Shown here: positions 33,375 to 42,560 of the stretch, in pieces | How positions within the stretch are numbered: the stretch's first letter is position 1 | How the letters are laid out: each line of letters begins with the position of its first letter | Assembly: GCA_023423405.1 (NCBI GenBank) | Contig: JAFAFR010000098.1 | Coordinates: 124,001-188,000, forward strand | DNA from: Bacteroidota bacterium | GTDB lineage: Bacteria; Bacteroidota; Bacteroidia; Chitinophagales; Chitinophagaceae | DNA length: 64,000 nt | Direction: 5' to 3' | Translations under genes and position numbers: made by a program | Notes under the pieces: model-generated | Seen by the model: the letters and a program-made list of their open reading frames with translations, nothing else | Databases searched by the model: none | What the model was told of the DNA's origin: nothing

Positions 33375-35302
33375 CCGGTGCTTACCTCGATCAACACAGA
33401 AGTTCCTTCCCCCGGTGCAGACCGCAGATCCCATCGCCCTTTCAGGAAGTCAACGCGGTTTTGAATATTGCTCCACCCCATGCCGCCCGGTTGCTTCAGC
33501 AAAGCAGTGTCAAATCCTTTCCCGTTGTCTTCCACTGTGACGGTCAGCATTTTTTCCTGCCCCGACGCATGCACCTGCACCACTACGCACCCGGCACCGG
33601 CATGCCTGATGGCATTGTTTACCAGTTCCTGCACAATGCGGTACACCGCAACGGCAGTGGTCTGCCCGATAACGGCATCCTCCATACCGATAGACTGATA
33701 GCGGGTATGGATAGCGCCATTGCGATCCAACTCGCTGCAAAACTCTTTTAATGCAACATCTAAACCGTATTTCACGAGCATTTCAGGCATCATATTGTGC
33801 GCCACGCGGCGCATTTCTTTGATAGAGCTGTCGAGCATGTTGATGCTACGCTCAAATGCCTGCGCATTTTCAGGCGTAAGGATGAGATTGTCTTTCATAT
33901 GCTGAAATGAGTATTTAATGCCGCTGAGCATACCACCCAGTCCATCGTGCAGGTCTTTGGCCAGCCGGGTGCGTTCCTGCTCTTCACCTTTAAGAATAGC
34001 TTCGGTGGCGGCTAATTGTTTTTCGGTTTCCAGTTCATCTATCCTGGTTTGTTGCAGCTTTTGGCGGTGCCTGTAGTTTCGATAGCTGAGCAGTGATATA
34101 GCCAATAATGCTACAGCGCCGCCGATAAGGATATAATTCAGTATGTTTTTTTGTTTGAGCTGTACCTGTTGCAGTTGTATCTGCGCTTCCTTTTTTTCAA
34201 ACTCATATTTCGCCTCGAGGTTGGCCACGATTGTTTTTCTTTTTTCACCGATAATAGAATCGTTCAGCCCTTCAAAATCTTTCCGGTAACCCAGCGCCTT
34301 TTGCAGGTTGCCGGATAATTCATTAAACAAAGAAGCTTTCAGGTACAGGTCTTTCAATTCAAGTCTTGACCCCTGCTTTTGGGCAAGGGCAATGCCTTGC
34401 TGAATATAATTTCCGGCGGCAGGGTCTTTAGCTTTTGTCAGCAGGTCGGCCATGCCCATATGTGCATACATTTCATACTCCGGCGTTTCCTTTTCTTTTG
34501 CAAATGCAATGGTTTTTGAAAAATAAGACTTTGCCTGCGGCACACTATCCATGGCGGCGTAAGCGTCGCCTTTGCCCAATAAAGCATCCAGCAGAAAGGT
34601 ATAGTCGTTTATTTTATGCCCGATACGTTTAATATTCTCATACAGTTCAGATGCCTTTTCTGGTTGTTCAAGTTTCATATAAGCTGCTGCCAGGTTAAAT
34701 TGCGATGAGGCAATGGCAAAATCGTTGTTTATTTCTTTAGCTAGCTGCAATGCATCTTCCGCATATTGTTTTCCTTTTTCATGATCTTCCAGGCTGATAA
34801 AAACAGAAGCAAGATTGTTGTTAAGTCTTCTCAGGGTTGATTTGTCCCCCGCTGCTTCGGCATATTTTTTGGCTGTTAAATAATTAGACGCTGCTTGTTC
34901 AAAATCGGAGAGATAATGCCATTGGTGCCCTACATTATTATAAGCAGTGGACAGGTTGTAGTTGTCGCCAATTTCTTTATATAACTCCAGCGCTTCCTCA
35001 GCCACGGTCAGTGCCTCCCGAAACTGTCCCCGCCGGTTCAGCACCACAATATAGTTACTGCCAAAGGCCGCTATTCCTTTTTTATAGCCCAGATCTTCCG
35101 AAAGCTGCCTGGCCTTTTTATAGTAGTGAACGGCAGAATCCGGCTGTTCATCTTCAATGGCTTTGCCGTAGGTATAGTATAAGAAAACAGCATTGGTGTC
35201 CTTTCCGGCACGTAATAACAGCCCTTGCAGGCTATCAATATTTTGTGCCGGGGCAAATAAATGTCCGCTACACAGCAACAATATGAAAGTCAATTTCTTC
35301 AT
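33371..35302 (-). CDS. Sensor histidine kinase with periplasmic TPR domain (HisKA_3 type)
   Basis: 643 residues: signal peptide (MKKLTFILLLCSGHLFAPAQ), TPR repeats ~40-340, one membrane span ~388-406 (LNYILIGGAVALLAISLLSY), a coiled segment, then the HisKA_3 dimerisation helix with ERTRLAKDLHDGLGGMLSGI (His ~452) and an HATPase domain (VQELVNNAIRHA, DNGKGFD, GGMGWSNIQNRV, GEGTSVLIE). This is the common Bacteroidota TPR-kinase type that partners with LuxR regulators. The TPR region probably senses a periplasmic ligand or protein. It shares a 4-bp ATGA overlap with the response regulator gene. Confidence 0.93.
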   Translation of the reverse strand: MKKLTFILLLCSGHLFAPAQNIDSLQGLLLRAGKDTNAVFLYYTYGKAIEDEQPDSAVHYYKKARQLSEDLGYKKGIAAFGSNYIVVLNRRGQFREALTVAEEALELYKEIGDNYNLSTAYNNVGHQWHYLSDFEQAASNYLTAKKYAEAAGDKSTLRRLNNNLASVFISLEDHEKGKQYAEDALQLAKEINNDFAIASSQFNLAAAYMKLEQPEKASELYENIKRIGHKINDYTFLLDALLGKGDAYAAMDSVPQAKSYFSKTIAFAKEKETPEYEMYAHMGMADLLTKAKDPAAGNYIQQGIALAQKQGSRLELKDLYLKASLFNELSGNLQKALGYRKDFEGLNDSIIGEKRKTIVANLEAKYEFEKKEAQIQLQQVQLKQKNILNYILIGGAVALLAISLLSYRNYRHRQKLQQTRIDELETEKQLAATEAILKGEEQERTRLAKDLHDGLGGMLSGIKYSFQHMKDNLILTPENAQAFERSINMLDSSIKEMRRVAHNMMPEMLVKYGLDVALKEFCSELDRNGAIHTRYQSIGMEDAVIGQTTAVAVYRIVQELVNNAIRHAGAGCVVVQVHASGQEKMLTVTVEDNGKGFDTALLKQPGGMGWSNIQNRVDFLKGRWDLRSAPGEGTSVLIEVSTG

Positions 35303-35469
35303 TCAATTTGACAGGCTTCTGCTTTAAGTGCAAAAAAAAACATAATCTGTCTGCTGCACATCCTCTTTTTTAATGATTTTTTATCCTGAAAAATCATCTT
35401 TTTTAACGATAGGAGAACTGTACAGGAAGTGTAAAATTTGTTTCCTTAAAATAATCAAATTTTACTGCA

Positions 35470-35781
35470 ATGAAACCACTATTCAGCTTATTAACGGTAA
35501 TCAGGATGATATATCTTTTGAATAACCGCGCAACTGTGATAACGCTGGCCATGACACTGGCAACTACAACTATATACCATGCGCAGATCCAGGGACCACC
35601 TAAATCCAAAATACTCAATACACAAATTAAAGATCCAACCTCATTTTTTTCAGGTAGTATGTCGTTCGTTCTGGAGACGGGCGGCATTGCCTGTTGCGTT
35701 TTAAAAAATTTGAAAACCAGGGCAAGGCCGCAGGTTGCTGGCAGTTGGAGTTTGAGTGGAAAGAAATTTAAATATAAATAA
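35470..35781 (+). CDS. Doubtful open frame of 103 residues, unknown
   Basis: In the 510-bp gap between the divergent kinase and TPR-protein genes. The N-terminus is hydrophobic (MKPLFSLLTVIRMIYLL ... VITLAMTLATTTIYHAQ) and could be a signal anchor, but the rest (ILNTQIKDPTSFFSGSM ... VAGSWSLSGKKFKYK) resembles no family. An opposite-strand frame covers the same stretch. The codon pattern is not convincing for either strand. The rest of the gap (35303-35469, 35782-35813) holds only the presumed divergent promoters. Confidence 0.25.
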   Translation: MKPLFSLLTVIRMIYLLNNRATVITLAMTLATTTIYHAQIQGPPKSKILNTQIKDPTSFFSGSMSFVLETGGIACCVLKNLKTRARPQVAGSWSLSGKKFKYK

Positions 35782-35813
35782 CCAATGGCATAAACCTTAT
35801 AATACCGGTTACC

Positions 35814-37958
35814 ATGCAAAAAATCATAGTACTGCTCGTTGGCTTCCTGGTATGTATCGCCTTTGCACAGGCGCAGACCCCCCCTGCCAAAAAGCAGCCC
35901 CCCAAAAAGGAGCAATCCATGGAAGAAATGATGAAAGAGCTGAAAAAGGAGATGGAATCTATGAGCCCCGAAGACAGGAAAATCATGGAAGAAATGGGTA
36001 TGTTTGACCTGCTTAAAGATGTGGAAAATAAAACCAAGGGGGTAGATATGGCGAAGGCAGCCGCGGCAGCAGCCGTTGACCCTAAGCAAATACCCAAAAA
36101 ACCATCCGGCTTACCCATTAAACCCACTCCTGCAAATAAGGAACAACTCAAAGCCTACCTGCAACCTATGCTGCAAAGCACCGAAGCGGCTATGAAACCT
36201 GAAAGTAAAGCCGAAGCAAAAAAATACCTGAACAAAGGCGCTGAAACAGGGCAGGCAGCCATCGGCTTTATCCTGAAAAAAGAATGGGACAAAGCCCTGC
36301 TTCTCCTGCTCAATGCCTGCATCGCCAACCCGGAAGATTATGCATCGCTCAATAACCTGGGCGCCATGATAACCATGGCAGGCTATGCCCATAAGTCATT
36401 GCCTGTGTTGCAGTATGTGCAAAAACAGTTTCCCCAAAGTCCCACCCTGCTCGGCAATATAGGGCAGGCATGGCTGAGCCTCGGGCATATTGATAAGGCT
36501 GAAAAATTTCTGAAAGACGCTTTGGATGAGGACGAAGAAAATACCGAAGCCGCCCTTTCACTTGCTGTTATATATAAGCAGCAGGGCAACACAAAACAAT
36601 GTGGCAGCTATGCCCAAAAAGCTGCTGAAGGAGGCTGTGTATCTCCCGAAGTAATAGAGATGCTTAAAGAGTCTGGTGTTAAAGCGGATGTTATAGCCGG
36701 GCATATCAGGAAACGCTTCAAGCCATTTTATAAAGACCATGCCATTACCAAACGGTTCAAACCGCCGACGGTGCCGTCAGCCTACAGCGAAAGTGAAATG
36801 GAGAAGATAAAACAGTTTTTTGCAGACCTTGACGTTACCGCGAATGAAACATACGTAACCACCGATAAGCTGATGAGGGAGTATGAAGCCGCACTACAAC
36901 AAACCATGCAAAACCAGGTGAAAACAGTAACAGGGCATAAAACGGCAAAAGAAAGGGCGGACTATGTTGCTAAGTATTCTCACCCTTTCAGGTATGGTGT
37001 GGAAGTCTTAAAAACCATTATGTATGACCCTTCATTAAGCACCTCCTACACTACCCGCATAGAAAGAGAAAAAAGGTACAGGCAGGAGCAGGAGACCTCA
37101 CTGAAAAAATCATTAGGCCACTATGGAGAACAAGCTAATGCGATACATAAGGAAATGAAAGGCATAGAAGGAGGCGAAGGAGATGCAGCAGGTGAAGAGC
37201 GATTAGAGAGGCTGTCAATACAACTATGCAATATTGACAACAATTATACCCGGGAGTATAACAGTGGCATTGCTGACATCAATAACGAATACATCAGAAA
37301 GATGGAAAACCTGCTGAACCAAAAATTACAGGAAGACATCTTCTGGGCAATCATCCATGCCCAGCCGAATGCCCCCAACGGCCTGGTTTACAGTTTTTAT
37401 CATTCCTACCTCAACGAAATAAATTCCTTTAAAAGCCTCTATACAGACGTTAAGGAAATACGGGAATGCCGTAGCAGCGGTATTGCAAAGCAAGAACAAC
37501 TACTAACCGGTACACTCCAGCAATGGGAATTAGACCATTGCAACCTGGATTGGGGAGTTGACTTAATGGTAACGGGCTTTAAAATGAATTGCCAGGGTTT
37601 TGAGACCTACGCCAGGATAGGTGCAGCAAAGATTGGGTACGGCGAAACTATTGACCCCATAACCTGGGAAAGTACCGGGCATACCGTAGAGGTAGAAGTA
37701 GGCGCTAAAAAGCAATTTGGCGTAGGCAAAACGCTTAAAGGAGAGATTGGAGCAAGCGTAGGCGGTTCTATAACTATTGACGCCGGTGGTAACATAGTAA
37801 ACGGCGGCGTAAAAGGATCTGTAGGTGCCGGCCTGAGCGGGCCGATGGGCGGCAGCGCCGGTGGCGACCTTGCGAGCGGCGAATACACCCTGAGAGGTGG
37901 TTTCAATGGTGCAGGCCCTTCAGCAAACTCACCGGGAAGCAGCTTTTTAAGAAATTGA
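35814..37958 (+). CDS. Secreted TPR protein with Gly-rich beta C-terminus, unknown function
   Basis: 714 residues. Signal peptide (MQKIIVLLVGFLVCIAFAQAQ), then a charged helical region (PPKKEQSMEEMMKELKKEME, SPEDRKIMEEMGM), TPR repeats ~145-290 (NNLGAMITMAGYAHKSLPVL, GNIGQAWLSLGHIDKAEKFL), a long helical/coiled-coil middle (~330-530), and a C-terminal ~110 residues of short Gly-rich beta strands (GEIGASVGGSITIDAGGNIV, GGVKGSVGAGLSGPMGGSAG). No typical type IX sorting domain is seen, so it is probably periplasmic. It lies 15 bp upstream of another secreted-protein gene and is divergent from the two-component system. Base composition is more A+T-rich than the surrounding chromosome. Confidence 0.8.
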   Translation: MQKIIVLLVGFLVCIAFAQAQTPPAKKQPPKKEQSMEEMMKELKKEMESMSPEDRKIMEEMGMFDLLKDVENKTKGVDMAKAAAAAAVDPKQIPKKPSGLPIKPTPANKEQLKAYLQPMLQSTEAAMKPESKAEAKKYLNKGAETGQAAIGFILKKEWDKALLLLLNACIANPEDYASLNNLGAMITMAGYAHKSLPVLQYVQKQFPQSPTLLGNIGQAWLSLGHIDKAEKFLKDALDEDEENTEAALSLAVIYKQQGNTKQCGSYAQKAAEGGCVSPEVIEMLKESGVKADVIAGHIRKRFKPFYKDHAITKRFKPPTVPSAYSESEMEKIKQFFADLDVTANETYVTTDKLMREYEAALQQTMQNQVKTVTGHKTAKERADYVAKYSHPFRYGVEVLKTIMYDPSLSTSYTTRIEREKRYRQEQETSLKKSLGHYGEQANAIHKEMKGIEGGEGDAAGEERLERLSIQLCNIDNNYTREYNSGIADINNEYIRKMENLLNQKLQEDIFWAIIHAQPNAPNGLVYSFYHSYLNEINSFKSLYTDVKEIRECRSSGIAKQEQLLTGTLQQWELDHCNLDWGVDLMVTGFKMNCQGFETYARIGAAKIGYGETIDPITWESTGHTVEVEVGAKKQFGVGKTLKGEIGASVGGSITIDAGGNIVNGGVKGSVGAGLSGPMGGSAGGDLASGEYTLRGGFNGAGPSANSPGSSFLRN

Positions 37959-37973
37959 TATAAAAACAGGAGC

Positions 37974-39050
37974 ATGAAAAAGATGTTTATTGCCTTCCTA
38001 ACCTTGTGCAGCATAACTACTATGGCGCAGGATTGCGACAAAGAAAAACTGAAAACCCTGCCGGGTAATTGGTTGCCCCAACCGGGTGATGAGGTACATA
38101 CAGGTACACCCGTACCCGCCGCGGCAGATGCTGCCGGCGCTAAAAAAATATTCAACCAGGTAGGGAAATTGTTTCAGCAACAATACAAGCCCGTTGGTGC
38201 AGATGTCTGTAACTACTTAACCCACAATATCACGCCGGGCAGCAGCGCCTATGGAAACTGGTACATTTATACCATAAGCAATTTTATGTTTTACTGCTCG
38301 AATGGTAAAAAGTCGAGGAATAGTGAAGGCCTGAGCTCGGCTGTACATATAAACCCTATTCGCACAGCAGGGGGCGAATTCAGCGAGATACCGATTTACG
38401 ATGAAAATGGGAAATTAAACTCCGCGATTATTGACAATGGCGGCTTTCATACGCTCACATCCCGTGAATGTATGGGCGGAAAACTTCCCGATATGTCGGC
38501 CGGATACCATATCTACGATAATGGGTATGATTATAACCTATGGATTACCTACCCGGGAAAACTGCCTTTCCGCTATGTGACCCGTAAGGAATTTTTGGAA
38601 AAACAGGTGACCATCTGGGAAGCAAAGCTAAAAGAACTGAACCAAAGGTATTCCTCCAAAGCATGGAAGGAGCAATTAGAAGCATTTCCACAATTCAAAG
38701 AAAAAATGTTGGAGGATAGCAAAAAAGAGGTGGCATTTATTGAAAAGAAGGTGGAAGTCTACAGGCAGGATTTGAAAAAAGATGAAGCCTGGCTCAATGA
38801 AATAGCGATAGTGAAAAGTGATAACGTATCAGGTGTGTACCGGTTTGTTTTTACCACACCGGACGATGGATATATGTCTATACCCATTATGCCCAGCCCT
38901 GGCTATTACAACCGAAAACTGCCCAAATGGGCGCCGCAGTTCATAGTAATTAATGTAAGCAGAACTGACGGGGTTATCTCTCAAAATGTACGCAAGGTGG
39001 TGGAAGAAAATATTGATTTTTTCAAAACCCTCCTGGCAAACAATGAATGA
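37974..39050 (+). CDS. Secreted protein of unknown function
   Basis: 358 residues with a signal peptide (MKKMFIAFLTLCSITTMAQ). It opens DCDKEKLKTLPGNWLPQPGD, has an aromatic core (AYGNWYIYTISNFMFYCSNG, YHIYDNGYDYNLWITYPGKLP), a long helical coiled-coil segment (~205-275, EKQVTIWEAKLKELNQRY ... KKEVAFIEKKVEVYRQDL), then another beta region (GYMSIPIMPSPGYYNRKLPK). No recognised family. It is co-transcribed with the TPR protein, 15 bp apart, and the two probably act together in the periplasm or envelope. Confidence 0.75.
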   Translation: MKKMFIAFLTLCSITTMAQDCDKEKLKTLPGNWLPQPGDEVHTGTPVPAAADAAGAKKIFNQVGKLFQQQYKPVGADVCNYLTHNITPGSSAYGNWYIYTISNFMFYCSNGKKSRNSEGLSSAVHINPIRTAGGEFSEIPIYDENGKLNSAIIDNGGFHTLTSRECMGGKLPDMSAGYHIYDNGYDYNLWITYPGKLPFRYVTRKEFLEKQVTIWEAKLKELNQRYSSKAWKEQLEAFPQFKEKMLEDSKKEVAFIEKKVEVYRQDLKKDEAWLNEIAIVKSDNVSGVYRFVFTTPDDGYMSIPIMPSPGYYNRKLPKWAPQFIVINVSRTDGVISQNVRKVVEENIDFFKTLLANNE

Positions 39051-39054
39051 TAGT

Positions 39055-39148
39055 ATGATAAAAAATAATTTTCTTATTGCTGTTGGTGGTTATCGGGTTT
39101 GTTGTTGCGGCGCAAGTCATTACCGAATCTGAGAAGAAAGAATTGTAA
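39055..39148 (+). pseudogene. Frameshifted remnant of a small secreted protein gene
   Basis: If one base is removed after the ATG at 39055, the frame reads MKKIIFLLLLVVIGFVVAAQ, an excellent signal peptide, followed by VITESEKKEL and a stop at 39146-39148. As it stands the ATG frame runs into a different sequence. This suggests a broken gene start belonging to the same family of secreted proteins as its neighbours. The gap to 39383 otherwise holds the right direct repeat and a terminator. Confidence 0.4.
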
Positions 39149-39256
39149 GCGGAACTAAAAAAAGATAAAGCATTGCCCCAAACTTAACTATCATCCCGCC
39201 AGAATGACAGTCCGGTAATTCGCAAAATTTTAAAAAGTCCTCTATCTCTTCGTTCG

Positions 39257-39268
39257 CTAATTTTCCTG
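39257..39268 (+). repeat. Direct repeat, right copy (matches the 3' flank of tRNA-Met)
   Basis: CTAATTTTCCTG is identical to 32348-32359. It is preceded by AAGTCC and a C/T-rich stretch with CTTCG that resembles a degraded tRNA 3' arm. It marks the right end of the A+T-rich block. Confidence 0.5.
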
Positions 39269-39283
39269 AAAACCTACTTTTAA

Positions 39284-39309
39284 CACCTCCGGCTCCGGGG
39301 GTGGTTTTT
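39284..39309 (+). terminator. Rho-independent terminator
   Basis: Stem CACCTCCG (39284-39291) / CGGGGGTG (39296-39303), 8 bp with one G-T pair and loop GCTC, followed by G and five T. It would end transcription from the TPR/secreted-protein operon. Confidence 0.75.
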
Positions 39310-39383
39310 ATTCCTCTCTATTGCACTGGCCGAACTTATTTTATATATTGGTGCCACCTGCCCTTCTCCCTCAACTATTTTTT

Positions 39384-41531
39384 ATGCGTGCTGTTTCTTT
39401 TCTGCTCTTCCTGTTATTGTTGTGCACCTGCCTGCATGCGCAGTACCGGTATCCCTCGCTTCGGAAAGAAGCTTTCGATACCACCATCCAGGGGATCCGT
39501 ATTTCAGATCCCTATTTCTGGTTGAGCCGGCCCCGGCACCAGCAGGAACTGCAGGATTTTGCACGCAGGCAGGCGCAGTTCGCAACGGGTGTACTCGACA
39601 GCATTCCGGGCGACAGCCTCCTGTTGCAGGAATTGGAAAAAACCTATGAGGCACTCCAGGATGAGATATGGAATATGCAGGTTGCCGGCGGTTATATTTA
39701 TTACAACCGAGATGTGCCGGGAGAAGGCGCCACCCTCTGTCGGCGGAAAGGACCGGCCGCCCCCGAAGAAAAATTATTGCAGCGCGTGCGCATAGCGGGA
39801 CAGTCGTACACCGTTCGCAAAAGGGTATTCGCGCACCGGCAGCCGCTGGTAGCCCTCATGCTTACCCAAAGAGGAGAGAGCAACCCGCAGATCAGGATAT
39901 TCAACCTCGACACCAAAACCTTTCTGCCCGACAGCATTGCGCCCGTGATGTTCAACGATGCACGCGGCGTTTCCATGACCTGGATGCCCGACGACGCGGG
40001 ACTGCTGTACACCCAGGCGCCTCCTACGGAAATACATGCTGAAAAATATTTCAACGGAAAGATCCGTTTGCACCGGCTGGGTGCGCCGGCAGGCGCCGAT
40101 AGCGCTGTTTTTGGCATTGGGCTGCAGGCCGGTATTGTATTGCAGCCGGGAGAAACGCCTTATATCTACAGCTTTCCGCATTCGCCCTATCTCCTTGCAC
40201 GAATCCGCTCGGGCAGTGGCGACAACTACGCTTTTGCCGTTCACAGCAGCCGGCTGAACGGCGCAAAAACACCCTGGATAAAACTTCAGAACTACATCAA
40301 CCTGGGTGATGGTTTTGATGCGCGCGACAACTATCTGTATGCCGTCACCAAGGGAGGCGCCCGCTACCAGGTGGTGCAGATCAATATGGAAACAGGCGCC
40401 GCGCCTTCCGTTCTTCTTCCGGAACAAAAAGAAGTATTAGCGGTTACAGATGTCCGTTACCGCAGCGGGATCGTTGCGGGAAAAGAATCGCTGTACCTCC
40501 TGGTGCGGCAAATTGGAAATATGCAGGTGCTCCGGTTTCACTATGCAACGAGCACCCTTACAAAACTGCCTGTATCGGAAAAGAGCAGCATCGATAACCT
40601 GATGCTCTGGCAGGACAACGACCTTATCTTTTGCCAGTCTTCTCCCCTGAGAAGCTCCGTCTACCAGCAATACACATACGAAAAAGAAAATTTGCTGCCC
40701 CTGCCTTTCGCATCCAAACGGATAGATATTTCAGGCGAATTGGAAAATACCGTATTGCTGGTACCCTCGCGCGACGGCAAACAAATCCCTGTTTCTTTGG
40801 TGTATGCCAGGAATGCGCCGCTGCAGTCGGAACGCCCTGTGCTTATAGAAGCTTACGGCAATGCGGGTTCTTCCCACGACCCGGGTTTTGATCCTTCTTT
40901 TCTTTCTTTTATACGGCGGGGTGGCATATATGCCTATGCGCACGTAAGGGGCGGTGGCGAACTGGGGGAGGACTGGTATCTCGATGGCCAGTTTCCGCAC
41001 AAAATGAATTCCGTGAACGATGTGGTGGATGTAGCACAATGGCTGCAGCAAAATAAGTACGGCGCTGCCGGTAAGGTTTTTGTTTTGGGCGCCAGCGCAG
41101 GCAGTTTCCTGGTAGGCAATGCCATCAACCAGCGCCCTGATCTCTTTGGCGGCGGTATTTATTTATCGGGACTTCCCGATTTGGCCACCCATTCCGATGC
41201 AGCCGGAGCCCGCGAAGAAAAGTCCGTCGGGCCCAAGAATACCAAAGAAGGGTTCTTATCGAATTACCAGATCAGCGCCCTCTACCACGTGCCCGACGAC
41301 CGGCCGCTTCCTGCGATGCTCATCGTTCACGGTGGCACTGACTATATTTTGTCGCTCGACCCCGTGGCGCGCTATGCCGCTACCCTGCAGGAAAAACAGG
41401 CAGGAAAGAATCCCATTCTTTTTCTCACCAACTGGGAAGGCGGCCATCTCGGGGGAGAAAATGAATTGCTGTATATTTTGAAATTCATTGGCTGGCGTTC
41501 GGGTTTTACCGATTTTCAAAAGAAGAAATAA
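39384..41531 (+). CDS. S9 family prolyl oligopeptidase, secreted
   Basis: 715 residues from the ATG at 39384, chosen because it gives a signal peptide (MRAVSFLLFLLLLCTCLHAQ). The N-terminal part (IQGIRISDPYFWLSRP ... ) and a beta-propeller (~80-420) precede the alpha/beta hydrolase domain. The nucleophile is Ser in LGASAGSFLVGNA, the Asp lies in HGGTDYILSLDPVARY and the His in WEGGHLGGENELLY. The YAHVRGGGELGEDWYLDGQ segment is typical of oligopeptidase B/prolyl oligopeptidase. It hydrolyses short peptides, here outside the cytosol. The amidohydrolase gene follows 5 bp later, forming an operon that ends at a small terminator. Confidence 0.92.
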   Translation: MRAVSFLLFLLLLCTCLHAQYRYPSLRKEAFDTTIQGIRISDPYFWLSRPRHQQELQDFARRQAQFATGVLDSIPGDSLLLQELEKTYEALQDEIWNMQVAGGYIYYNRDVPGEGATLCRRKGPAAPEEKLLQRVRIAGQSYTVRKRVFAHRQPLVALMLTQRGESNPQIRIFNLDTKTFLPDSIAPVMFNDARGVSMTWMPDDAGLLYTQAPPTEIHAEKYFNGKIRLHRLGAPAGADSAVFGIGLQAGIVLQPGETPYIYSFPHSPYLLARIRSGSGDNYAFAVHSSRLNGAKTPWIKLQNYINLGDGFDARDNYLYAVTKGGARYQVVQINMETGAAPSVLLPEQKEVLAVTDVRYRSGIVAGKESLYLLVRQIGNMQVLRFHYATSTLTKLPVSEKSSIDNLMLWQDNDLIFCQSSPLRSSVYQQYTYEKENLLPLPFASKRIDISGELENTVLLVPSRDGKQIPVSLVYARNAPLQSERPVLIEAYGNAGSSHDPGFDPSFLSFIRRGGIYAYAHVRGGGELGEDWYLDGQFPHKMNSVNDVVDVAQWLQQNKYGAAGKVFVLGASAGSFLVGNAINQRPDLFGGGIYLSGLPDLATHSDAAGAREEKSVGPKNTKEGFLSNYQISALYHVPDDRPLPAMLIVHGGTDYILSLDPVARYAATLQEKQAGKNPILFLTNWEGGHLGGENELLYILKFIGWRSGFTDFQKKK

Positions 41532-41536
41532 ATACT

Positions 41537-42400
41537 ATGTATCATTTGCTGCTGTTACTGCTGAACACCTGGTTTCTCTTTGTCATTGTACCGCCATCGC
41601 CTCCGAAAGTTTTTGATGTGCATCTCCACGCAAGTGAGGATCCGCAGCAGCAACTGGCGGCTTTGTCGGCAGCGGGGGTGTACAAGGCGGCATTTAGCAG
41701 CTCCTGGGAATCGCAGCGGGAATACCGGAACCTGAGCGGGCCGCAACTCCTGCATGGACTCATGTTTCCCTGCCCCAACGGCAAAGTGCCGTATAGCCTG
41801 CAGCCCTGCTTTAAAGACGGAAGCAAATGGCCGTCTCCTGCCTGGGTGGAATCGGAAATCCGTGCGGGTAATATCCGGTTCCTGGGTGAGGTGTTGGCGC
41901 AATACGAAGGGATCGCGCCTTCTGATAGCTTGTTCGATCCCTACTATGCACTTGCGGTGCGTTACAATTTGCCTGTAGGTATTCATATGGGTGGGGCGGG
42001 TCCCGGTCATGGTTGTCCTGATTTCAAAATGGAACTCGGCAACCCGGCCGACCTGGAAAACCTGCTGCGGAAATTTCCATCTCTACGTTTGTGGATCATG
42101 CACGGCGGAGACCAGTTTTACGTGGAAGCGATACAAGTGATGCGGTTGCACCCGCAGGTGTTTGCCGACATTTCCGTTCTCTGCAACCCCGATATTGTTC
42201 CGGCGCAGCGCTTTGAGACCATCCTGAAGGCTTTCCTGGATGCCGGCCTGGAAGACCGGCTGATGTTCGGCAGCGATAATGGGAATATAGTGAAGACCAT
42301 ACAGGCAGTAACCGGCAGCCGTCTCTTGTCGGAAGATCAAAAACAGAAGATTTTATACCGCAATGCAGAGCGGTTTTTTGCTGTTTCCGATAAACTGTGA
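41537..42400 (+). CDS. Amidohydrolase family (TIM-barrel) protein
   Basis: 287 residues. A hydrophobic N-terminus (MYHLLLLLLNTWFLFVIVPP) may be a signal peptide or anchor. The metal-binding features of Amidohydrolase_2 are present: VFDVHLHA (first His-x-His), GIHMGG, LWIMHGG and the late Asp in LMFGSDNG. Members hydrolyse or decarboxylate small carboxylic or cyclic substrates; the exact reaction is unknown. It lies 5 bp after the peptidase gene and the two probably share a transcript. An exported location is unusual for this family and depends on the N-terminus being a true signal. Confidence 0.83.
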   Translation: MYHLLLLLLNTWFLFVIVPPSPPKVFDVHLHASEDPQQQLAALSAAGVYKAAFSSSWESQREYRNLSGPQLLHGLMFPCPNGKVPYSLQPCFKDGSKWPSPAWVESEIRAGNIRFLGEVLAQYEGIAPSDSLFDPYYALAVRYNLPVGIHMGGAGPGHGCPDFKMELGNPADLENLLRKFPSLRLWIMHGGDQFYVEAIQVMRLHPQVFADISVLCNPDIVPAQRFETILKAFLDAGLEDRLMFGSDNGNIVKTIQAVTGSRLLSEDQKQKILYRNAERFFAVSDKL

Positions 42401-42417
42401 TATTGCCGAATGTTTTG

Positions 42418-42435
42418 CGGGATTGTCCCGTTTTT
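42418..42435 (+). terminator. Short rho-independent terminator
   Basis: Five-bp stem CGGGA / TCCCG with a TTG loop and five T, 17 bp after the amidohydrolase stop. Confidence 0.55.
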
Positions 42436-42560
42436 GTTACAGGATGGGGCCATTTATCCTGTGCCGCTTAGAAAAAAGTCCCCAACGGGGAAGGGCGAAG
42501 CAGCTGCAGCCGCTCGCAGGGATAGGCACGCTGTTTGATTTTTAAAAAGAAAAACCGGTT

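Noticed and set aside
35403..36089. Minus-strand 228-codon frame across the kinase/TPR intergenic region
   Set aside because: It overlaps the start of the well-supported TPR protein gene and has a His/Phe-rich translation typical of antisense shadows.
32348..39268. An integrase gene within the tRNA-linked block
   Set aside because: No tyrosine or serine recombinase motif was found in any frame between the repeats, so mobility now is unlikely.
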